From assembly GCA_905212395.1 (NCBI GenBank), contig CAJMEI010000080.1:1-5869 (forward strand): DNA of 5,869 nt. Direction: 5' to 3'. A program made the translations under genes and the position numbers. Positions within the stretch are counted from its first letter, which is position 1. Every line of letters starts with the position of its first letter. Below, in pieces: positions 1 through 5,162 of this stretch. The notes under the pieces were generated by a model, which saw only the letters and a program-made list of their open reading frames with translations, did not search any database and was not told the origin of the DNA. This stretch comes from an uncultured Christensenella sp. (GTDB lineage Bacteria > Bacillota > Clostridia > Christensenellales > Borkfalkiaceae).

Positions 1-1
1 G

Positions 2-1480
2 ATAATAAGTAAACATTTAATTATTTATTTGCTTTTGACTATTTTTTCCGTATACGGCGGAGCTTTGCTTATTTCCAAAAATAATAAAATGCTTGGAAAT
101 AAAATTTTACCCGTAGAAAACGAAACGGAAGAACAAAAAGCGCTAAGAAAAGAACAAGAGAAAAAAAGAAAAGCAAAAATAAAAAAGAAAAGCAAATGTA
201 TTATAACTTTAATAATAATTTTTAATCTTGCGATAATAGCGGTTTTAAAGTATTGCAATTTTTTCGGCGGAACGTTAAACGGCATTATAAAGCTTTTTAA
301 GGGGTCTTACAGAATAAAGACGTTTAAAATTTTGTTACCGCTTGGAATTTCTTTTTATACGCTTTCGGCGATAGGGTACATAGTAGACGTATATAGGGCG
401 AAATATTTTGCGGAAAAGAATTTTGCAAAAGTTATGTTGTTTTTGATATTCGTTCCGCAAATAATTCAAGGACCTGTGGTAAGATACGAACAAACCGCCG
501 ACAAAATTTTTTCGGGACACGATTTTAACTTTAAAAAAATAGCATTCGGTTTTCAAAGAATATTTTGGGGACTGTTTAAAAAAATGGTTATAGCGGACAG
601 GCTTGCCTTGCTTGTAACGAAAGTTGCAAACACTCCTACGGATTTTTCGGGGATAGCAAGTTTAATGTTTATGATTTGCTATACTATTCAGCTTTATTGC
701 GATTTTTCGGGATTTATAGATATTGCGATAGGTTGCGGAGAATTATTCGGCATAGACCTACCCGAAAATTTCAGACAACCGTTTTTTTCAAAAAGCGCGC
801 AGGAGTTTTGGAGAAGGTGGCACATTACGCTCGGCGCATGGCTTAAAGAATACGTTTTTTATTCGGTAGCGTTGTCGCCGTCGGTTACGAGATTAGCAAA
901 TTCAATAAAAAAACGCCATAAAAATTATTTTACCAAAATGATACCCACGTATGTTGCTATATTTTTCGTATGGGTTTGCAACGGTTTATGGCACGGACCG
1001 GAATGGAAATATTTTGCGTACGGAATGTACTATTTCGTTTTAATATTTTTGGGAATGATAACCGAGCCTTTATTTAAAAATTTATGGACGAAATTAAAAG
1101 TCAATCCCGACTCAAAAATTTTAAACGTTTTAAGACATATAAGAACGCTTATCATAATAGTTTTGGGAGAAACTATATTCGGAGCTAATACTTTAAGCGA
1201 CGGATTTTACATATTAGGTTCGATATTTAGAAAGTATCACGGCTCTATTTTTGAATTAGGGTTAGACTATAAAGAATTACTTGTCGCGTTTATTGCGTGC
1301 TTAGTAGTACTGTCTACGAGTATAGCTAAGGAAAAAGGAATAAACGTAAGGGAAAAAGTGGCTACGCTCGTGTTGCCCGTAAGGTGGGCGATTTATCTTG
1401 CTCTTATTTTGGCCGTTGTAATTTTCGGGGCGTACGGCGGAATGTACGCGACAACACCTTTTATATACGGAGGATTTTAA
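2..1480 (+). CDS. MBOAT-family membrane O-acyltransferase, DltB/AlgI-like (5' partial)
   Basis: This is a polytopic membrane acyltransferase that probably takes an acyl or aminoacyl group from a cytoplasmic carrier and moves it across the membrane to a surface polymer. The frame has no stop back to the left edge, so the gene begins outside the window; the TTG at 29 is not a credible start. Judging from the family, a few dozen N-terminal residues are missing. Seen: many hydrophobic segments; the AlgI/DltB signature EFWRRWHITLGAW, with its His codon at 821-823; and NGLWHG, with the presumed catalytic MBOAT His codon at 992-994. Between two early membrane segments (about 77-196) lies a charged loop very rich in Lys and Glu, presumably cytoplasmic. 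The stop codon overlaps the start of the SGNH gene by one base. The visible 492 residues are nearer AlgI-type length than classic DltB. The family is secure; the donor and acceptor are inferred from neighbours, and an ordinary O-acetyltransferase role is the main alternative. Confidence 0.93.
   Translation: MISKHLIIYLLLTIFSVYGGALLISKNNKMLGNKILPVENETEEQKALRKEQEKKRKAKIKKKSKCIITLIIIFNLAIIAVLKYCNFFGGTLNGIIKLFKGSYRIKTFKILLPLGISFYTLSAIGYIVDVYRAKYFAEKNFAKVMLFLIFVPQIIQGPVVRYEQTADKIFSGHDFNFKKIAFGFQRIFWGLFKKMVIADRLALLVTKVANTPTDFSGIASLMFMICYTIQLYCDFSGFIDIAIGCGELFGIDLPENFRQPFFSKSAQEFWRRWHITLGAWLKEYVFYSVALSPSVTRLANSIKKRHKNYFTKMIPTYVAIFFVWVCNGLWHGPEWKYFAYGMYYFVLIFLGMITEPLFKNLWTKLKVNPDSKILNVLRHIRTLIIIVLGETIFGANTLSDGFYILGSIFRKYHGSIFELGLDYKELLVAFIACLVVLSTSIAKEKGINVREKVATLVLPVRWAIYLALILAVVIFGAYGGMYATTPFIYGGF
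1469..1473 (+). promoter_or_regulatory. Ribosome binding site GGAGG deciding the SGNH start
   Basis: A perfect GGAGG lies 6 nt before the ATG at 1480, inside the last codons of the MBOAT gene. It selects ATG 1480 over the upstream in-frame ATG at 1384, which would add 32 arginine-rich residues that are only the MBOAT gene read in another frame and would spoil the N-terminal membrane anchor. Confidence 0.85.
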
Positions 1481-2454
1481 TGAATACGAAAATTATAAAT
1501 TTAATTAAATCCGTATCATTCGTTTTGGTGTTGGCAATTTCGCTTACCATACTAAATTTTACGTTAAAACCTAAAAACAGAATGGATTATACAGATAGCC
1601 GTTCTTACGAAGCGTTTAGAATTTTTGACGAGCCTTCCGACACGGTAGACGCTCTTATTTTAGGTCATAGCGGAGTATATAGCGCAATATCTCCCATGGA
1701 AATGTATAAGGAATACGGCTTTACTTCCTACAACTTAGCTAGGGCAAGGCAAACTATTTGGGAAGCGGAAAAATTTTTAAACGAGGTTTTGGAAAAACAA
1801 AATCCGCAAGTTTTGGTTTTGGAAACGGACCAAATATACTACGATAAAAAACGTACATACGGCGAAACTTTAGACAACTTGCACGAAAACGTGCCTTTAC
1901 TAAAAAATCACGCGACGTGGAAAGATTGGTTTTACGGTAAAAATTACAGAGAAAGAAGCGAAGTAAAAGGTTATAAAATAAGATTTGGGAAAAAGCCATA
2001 TAAAGGCGTAGAATACTATAATAAAATGAAACCGACCGATAAAAAGGAAAACTATTCTGCTAAACATAAAAAAGCCTTAGATAAAATCGTAGCTACTTGT
2101 CAGAAAAAAAATATTAAAGTTTTCTTTTTAGAACTTCCTTCTACAATTTTGTGGGACTATAAAAAACATAACGCCGTTAAAGAATACGCGATTAATCACG
2201 GAATAGAGTTTGTTGATATGAATTTAATGTTTGACGAACTTAATTTTAACTGGAACGACTACACGATAGATTACGGCAATCACTTAAACTACGAAGGGGC
2301 AAAAATCGTTTCCGATTATTTAGGAAGGAAACTTGTAAATGAATACGGATTAGTAAGTAGAAAAGGCGATAAAAAATACGCTTTTTGGGAAAAAGATTTA
2401 TTGAATTACGAAAACAGCGTAAGGGTGGAAAGGAATGTTCAAAAGGTATATTAA
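1480..2454 (+). CDS. Membrane-anchored SGNH-fold esterase/acyltransferase-like protein (DltD-like role)
   Basis: A 324-residue protein with one N-terminal hydrophobic segment (about residues 8-28) and no following signal-peptidase-like site, so it is probably a signal anchor with the domain outside the membrane. SGNH hallmarks are visible: ILGHSGVYSAISP (59-72), with Ser64 as likely nucleophile; the NLA block with Asn85; a strand VLVLETDQIYY (111-121) as expected for this fold; and DYGNHLNYEGA (264-274), whose Asp264 and His268 are the likely acid and base, followed by the usual LN..GA. In dlt operons DltD works with the MBOAT protein in the final transfer to teichoic acid. The coupled position here (TAATG junction with the MBOAT gene, 20-nt overlap with the adenylation gene) supports the same partnership. 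It is shorter than typical DltD (around 400 residues, from memory) and may be a different SGNH branch. The fold is confident; whether it transfers, hydrolyses or chaperones is not visible. Confidence 0.88.
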   Translation: MNTKIINLIKSVSFVLVLAISLTILNFTLKPKNRMDYTDSRSYEAFRIFDEPSDTVDALILGHSGVYSAISPMEMYKEYGFTSYNLARARQTIWEAEKFLNEVLEKQNPQVLVLETDQIYYDKKRTYGETLDNLHENVPLLKNHATWKDWFYGKNYRERSEVKGYKIRFGKKPYKGVEYYNKMKPTDKKENYSAKHKKALDKIVATCQKKNIKVFFLELPSTILWDYKKHNAVKEYAINHGIEFVDMNLMFDELNFNWNDYTIDYGNHLNYEGAKIVSDYLGRKLVNEYGLVSRKGDKKYAFWEKDLLNYENSVRVERNVQKVY

Positions 2455-3943
2455 CGTTTTATCCGTTATAGAGGAAAACGCGATAAAATATCCCGATAAA
2501 ATAGCGGTAGCGGACGAGAAAAACTACGTTACTTATAAAGATTTCGTTGCAAAAGCAAAATCTAGAGCAAGCGTATTAGCAAAAAAAGTATCGCCCAAAA
2601 ACCCGATAGCTATACTTGGAGAAAAGAGCGTGGAAACCGTAATAAATATGTTTGCGGTAGTTTACGCGGGTTGTTTTTACGTTCCTTTAAATCCATTGCA
2701 TCCGATGGAAAGAAGAGAAAAAATATTGTCCGTTTTAAATAATCCGTTAGTGCTTGCGGAGGCTTCGCTACTGTCATTGCTTCCGACAAATTATGAGAAA
2801 GTCACGCTATATGACGATTTAAAGGGAGAAGTAGATAACGTTTTACTTGAAAAAATTGCAAGAAATCATATAGATAAAGACCCGTTGTACGTTATGTTTA
2901 CTTCGGGTTCGACGGGAACTCCAAAAGGAATTTGCGTTTCTCATTCTAGCGTAATAGATTTTATAGGCGAGTTTATAACCGAGTTTAACTTTACCGAGAA
3001 CGACGTTTTGGCAAACCAAGCCCCGCTTGATTTCGACGTATCCGTAAAGGATATTTATTCAGGCTTGTTTAGCGGAGCGACCGTAAATTTAATACCAAAA
3101 AAATTCTTTTCTTTTCCGACTATGCTTTTAGATTACTTAGAAGAAAGAAAAGTTACGACGATAATTTGGGCTGTTTCGGCAATGTGTATTTTGTCGACTT
3201 TCCATGCGTTTAAATATAAAGTTCCGAAATTATCCAAAATACTTTTCAGCGGGGAGGCAATGCCCGTAAAGCACCTAAACGTGTGGAAAACTTATTACCC
3301 GAACGCTGAATTCGTAAATTTATACGGACCTACGGAAATTACTTGTAACTGTACTTTTTATAAAATAGAAAAGGGAATTTTTGATAAAGAAGTTTTGCCG
3401 ATAGGTAAAGCGTTTAAAAACGAAAGAGTTTTTTTGCTTGACGACAACGGCAACGAAATAAAAGAAAAAAATAAAAACGGAGAAATATGCGTTGCAGGAA
3501 CTACTTTGTCGCTAGGATATTACAACTGCGAAAAGGAAACGCAAAAAGCGTTTTGTTTAAATCCTTTAAACAAAAGTTATCCCGAAGTTATTTATAAAAC
3601 GGGAGATATAGGATATTTAGACGAAAACGAAGACTACGTTTTTGTCGGAAGAAAAGACTTTCAAATAAAACATCAAGGACATAGAATAGAGTTAAGCGAA
3701 ATAGAAAACGCTATGCTATCTTTAAAAAGCGTGCTACGGGCTTTATGTTTATACGATAACCAAAAGCATAAAATTTGGGCGTTTTATCAAGGTGAAGCGG
3801 AAGAAATAGAAGTTTTAAACGCGTTAAGAGAAAAATTACCGCCGTATATGGTGGCAAACAAATGCGTTAAAGTGGATAAATTCGATTTAACCGAAAACGG
3901 AAAAATAGACAGAAAGAAATTAAAGGAAATATATAATATATGA
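2435..3943 (+). CDS. Stand-alone amino-acid adenylation enzyme (DltA/NRPS A-domain-like carrier-protein ligase)
   Basis: A cytoplasmic ANL-superfamily enzyme of 502 residues, the usual length for DltA, with no fused carrier domain. It should use ATP to adenylate an amino acid and thioesterify it to a carrier protein. Core motifs run in order: A3 FTSGSTGTPKG (155-165); NQAPLDFDVSVKDIYSG (194-210, A4 region); FSGE (271-274); A5 NLYGPTE (295-301); A7 YKTGD (387-391); A8 from GRKDFQIK (405) to RIELSEIE (417-424); A10 NGKIDRKKL (488-496) with the catalytic Lys490. Aligned by eye to DltA, the pocket cysteine (Cys269 of the B. cereus enzyme) is Ser272, and the position of GrsA Trp239 is Lys205. This suggests a substrate other than D-alanine, possibly an acidic or omega-amino acid; that is inference. 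The ATG at 2435 is preceded by AAGGGTGG and gives the normal N-terminus (..IEENAIKYPDKIAV). It overlaps the SGNH gene by 20 nt and the decarboxylase gene by 4 nt. Confidence 0.95.
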   Translation: MFKRYINVLSVIEENAIKYPDKIAVADEKNYVTYKDFVAKAKSRASVLAKKVSPKNPIAILGEKSVETVINMFAVVYAGCFYVPLNPLHPMERREKILSVLNNPLVLAEASLLSLLPTNYEKVTLYDDLKGEVDNVLLEKIARNHIDKDPLYVMFTSGSTGTPKGICVSHSSVIDFIGEFITEFNFTENDVLANQAPLDFDVSVKDIYSGLFSGATVNLIPKKFFSFPTMLLDYLEERKVTTIIWAVSAMCILSTFHAFKYKVPKLSKILFSGEAMPVKHLNVWKTYYPNAEFVNLYGPTEITCNCTFYKIEKGIFDKEVLPIGKAFKNERVFLLDDNGNEIKEKNKNGEICVAGTTLSLGYYNCEKETQKAFCLNPLNKSYPEVIYKTGDIGYLDENEDYVFVGRKDFQIKHQGHRIELSEIENAMLSLKSVLRALCLYDNQKHKIWAFYQGEAEEIEVLNALREKLPPYMVANKCVKVDKFDLTENGKIDRKKLKEIYNI

Positions 3944-5070
3944 TTGATTTTGTAACTCCTTGTTTCGTTTTCGATACGGACAAATTAAAAAATCACGTTT
4001 TAAATATGAAAAACGTTTTGGGGGAAAGGGCGAAAATATGCTTTGCAATGAAAGCTAACCAAACCTTGCTCCCCGATTTAAAAAATTTAGTCGATTGCGT
4101 GGAAGTTTGTTCTCCCGGAGAGTTTAGGTTTTGCGAAAAAACGAAAGTTGATTACAAAAAAATAGTTTTGTCGGGAGTTTTTAAGGAAGAAACCGATTTA
4201 GACAGAATAATGGGACTTTGTAAAACCGATTGCGTTTATACCGTTGAAAGTTTAACTCAGGCAAACCTATTAAAAAAACTAGCGACAAAATATAATATAA
4301 CAATTCACGTATGTTTAAGGTTGTCTTGCGGAAATCAGTTCGGAATGGACGAAACAGATTTATTTAAAATAATTGAAACTAGGCAAGATTATCCTTTTGA
4401 TATTTCGGGGATTCAGTATTATTCGGGAACGCAAAAGAAAACAGAAAAAATAGTTTCCGAAATTAAGAAATTAAAAGATTTTATAAATATATTAAACGAA
4501 AAATTTGATTTTAAAACTAGGCGATTAGAATACGGCCCCGCGCTTAAAATAAATTATTTCGAAGCAAAAGAAGATGCCGAAAATCAGTTATTAGCCTTAA
4601 AGCAATCTTTAAACGAAATTGACGAGAGCGTGGAAATAGTGCTTGAAACGGGCAGATTTTTGGTGGCGGGTTGCGGAAGTTATTTTACAAAAATAGTAGA
4701 CGCAAAAATTACGGAAGGCAATAATTATTTAATAGTAGACGGCGGAATAAATCATTTAAACTATTACGGGCAGTTAATGGCTATGAAAATTCCGTATCAC
4801 GAATTTCATAAAACTAGTCCTAGCGGAGAAAAGAAAAATTACACCGTGTGCGGTTCGCTTTGTACGTCCGCCGACGTAATAATTAAAAATCTTCCGCTTG
4901 ACAACGCGCAAATAGGTGATATAATAGAATTTAAAAATACGGGCGCGTATTCCGTAACGGAAGGAATTTATATGTTCTTGTTAAGAGATATGCCACGAAT
5001 TTATAAAATTAAAAACGGAAAACCGTCGCTTGAAAGAGATTTTATCAAGACCGACGAAATAATATTTTAG
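3940..5070 (+). CDS. PLP-dependent fold-type III decarboxylase (ODC/DAP-decarboxylase superfamily, possibly BtrK-like)
   Basis: A cytoplasmic enzyme of 376 residues predicted to decarboxylate an amino acid using PLP. Seen: CFAMKAN with the Schiff-base Lys38; SPGE (58-61); LRLSCGNQFGMD (126-137); GIQYYSGTQ (157-165), where LysA/ODC have a His-containing H.GS block; LEYGPAL (196-202), where typical members have a Gly-Gly-Gly phosphate loop; ETGR (236-239); VDGGINH (266-272); GSLCTSAD (305-312), with Cys308 at the catalytic Cys of the G..C(D/E)S.D motif; and GAYS (335-338), whose Tyr337 fits the conserved PLP-contacting Tyr. The Cys motif argues for a decarboxylase over an alanine racemase. The start overlaps the stop of the adenylation gene (ATGA), and AAAGGA lies 12 nt upstream. 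BtrK, a relative known to decarboxylate a glutamyl group on a carrier protein, is a plausible model because adenylation and carrier genes flank this one. It is probably not housekeeping LysA, given its operon and altered motifs. Substrate unknown. Confidence 0.9.
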   Translation: MIDFVTPCFVFDTDKLKNHVLNMKNVLGERAKICFAMKANQTLLPDLKNLVDCVEVCSPGEFRFCEKTKVDYKKIVLSGVFKEETDLDRIMGLCKTDCVYTVESLTQANLLKKLATKYNITIHVCLRLSCGNQFGMDETDLFKIIETRQDYPFDISGIQYYSGTQKKTEKIVSEIKKLKDFINILNEKFDFKTRRLEYGPALKINYFEAKEDAENQLLALKQSLNEIDESVEIVLETGRFLVAGCGSYFTKIVDAKITEGNNYLIVDGGINHLNYYGQLMAMKIPYHEFHKTSPSGEKKNYTVCGSLCTSADVIIKNLPLDNAQIGDIIEFKNTGAYSVTEGIYMFLLRDMPRIYKIKNGKPSLERDFIKTDEIIF

Positions 5071-5073
5071 GAG
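5069..5073 (+). promoter_or_regulatory. Ribosome binding site AGGAG of the truncated carrier-protein gene
   Basis: AGGAG overlaps the stop codon of the decarboxylase gene and sits 5 nt before the ATG at 5079. A strong site this close to the upstream gene is what one expects for a genuine fifth gene of the operon, so the 11-codon frame behind it is more likely a broken gene than a chance ORF. Confidence 0.7.
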
Positions 5074-5078
5074 AGAAT

Positions 5079-5114
5079 ATGGAAAAATTACTTGAAATTT
5101 TAAGCTTTTTGTAG
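5079..5114 (+). pseudogene. 5' remnant of an acyl carrier protein gene (DltC-like role), cut after about 8 codons
   Basis: The frame reads MEKLLEILSFL and then stops. MEKLLEIL is a typical opening of small clostridial phosphopantetheine carrier proteins (first amphipathic helix), which normally run to about 75 residues with a central DS(L/F) serine; that part is absent here. Its position 8 nt after the decarboxylase gene, with its own AGGAG, is where the missing carrier of this adenylation/MBOAT operon would be expected. Foreign-looking sequence begins at about 5100-5112, so codons 9-11 and the stop probably belong to the other side of the junction. The identification rests on context and eight residues, so it is an inference; a chance short ORF is the alternative. 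If the break is real in the cell, the operon needs another carrier protein in trans or is inactive. Confidence 0.55.
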
Positions 5115-5120
5115 GATAAT
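5092..5120 (+). promoter_or_regulatory. Sigma-A-like promoter candidate ahead of the coupling-protein gene
   Basis: TTGAAA (5092-5097) and GATAAT (5115-5120) are separated by exactly 17 nt and each differs from consensus by one base. Transcription would begin at about 5127 and leave a leader of roughly 35 nt before the ATG at 5163. The -35 hexamer lies within the carrier-protein remnant and the -10 in the incoming DNA, so the promoter may have been created by the junction. In AT-rich DNA such matches arise by chance, hence moderate confidence. Confidence 0.4.
5100..5120. other. Probable junction between the operon and unrelated DNA
   Basis: The carrier-protein reading frame is lost here, and the codon style changes from one rich in GCG, ACG, TCG and CCG to one using almost only GCA, ACA, TCA and CCA. 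The exact base cannot be fixed. No target-site duplication or attachment core can be recognised because only one end is visible. It could be the edge of an integrated conjugative element or an assembly join. Confidence 0.6.
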
Positions 5121-5149
5121 ATAAGTGTGTGAGAATAAAATTGAAAATG

Positions 5150-5155
5150 AAAGGA
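5150..5155 (+). promoter_or_regulatory. Ribosome binding site AAAGGA for the coupling-protein gene
   Basis: AAAGGA lies 7 nt before the ATG at 5163. It supports that start over the out-of-frame ATG at 5147, whose frame closes after 10 codons. Confidence 0.7.
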
Positions 5156-5162
5156 AACAAAC

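Noticed and set aside
25..285. Minus-strand hydrophobic ORF of 86 codons
   Set aside because: It is antisense to well-supported MBOAT coding sequence. Its Phe/Leu/Ser-rich content is what the complement of Lys- and Glu-rich codons gives.
335..556. Minus-strand ORF of 73 codons
   Set aside because: Antisense shadow of the MBOAT gene, with no recognisable motif.
1384..1479. N-terminal extension of the SGNH protein from an ATG at 1384
   Set aside because: It overlaps the MBOAT gene in another frame, adds an arginine-rich segment before the membrane anchor, and has no good ribosome binding site. ATG 1480 has a perfect GGAGG 6 nt upstream.
1754..1999. Minus-strand ORF of 81 codons
   Set aside because: Antisense shadow of the SGNH gene, with no motif.
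3940..5070. Alanine racemase supplying D-alanine for a dlt pathway
   Set aside because: The C-terminal G..C.S.D and GAY motifs are those of ODC/LysA-type decarboxylases. The catalytic tyrosine context of alanine racemase is not seen.
5084..5107. Possible small hairpin (AAAATT with AATTTT) and an AAGCTT palindrome near the junction, as a terminator or recombination site
   Set aside because: The stems are only six A/T pairs, or a self-complementary hexamer; with no GC-rich stem, this is expected by chance in such DNA.
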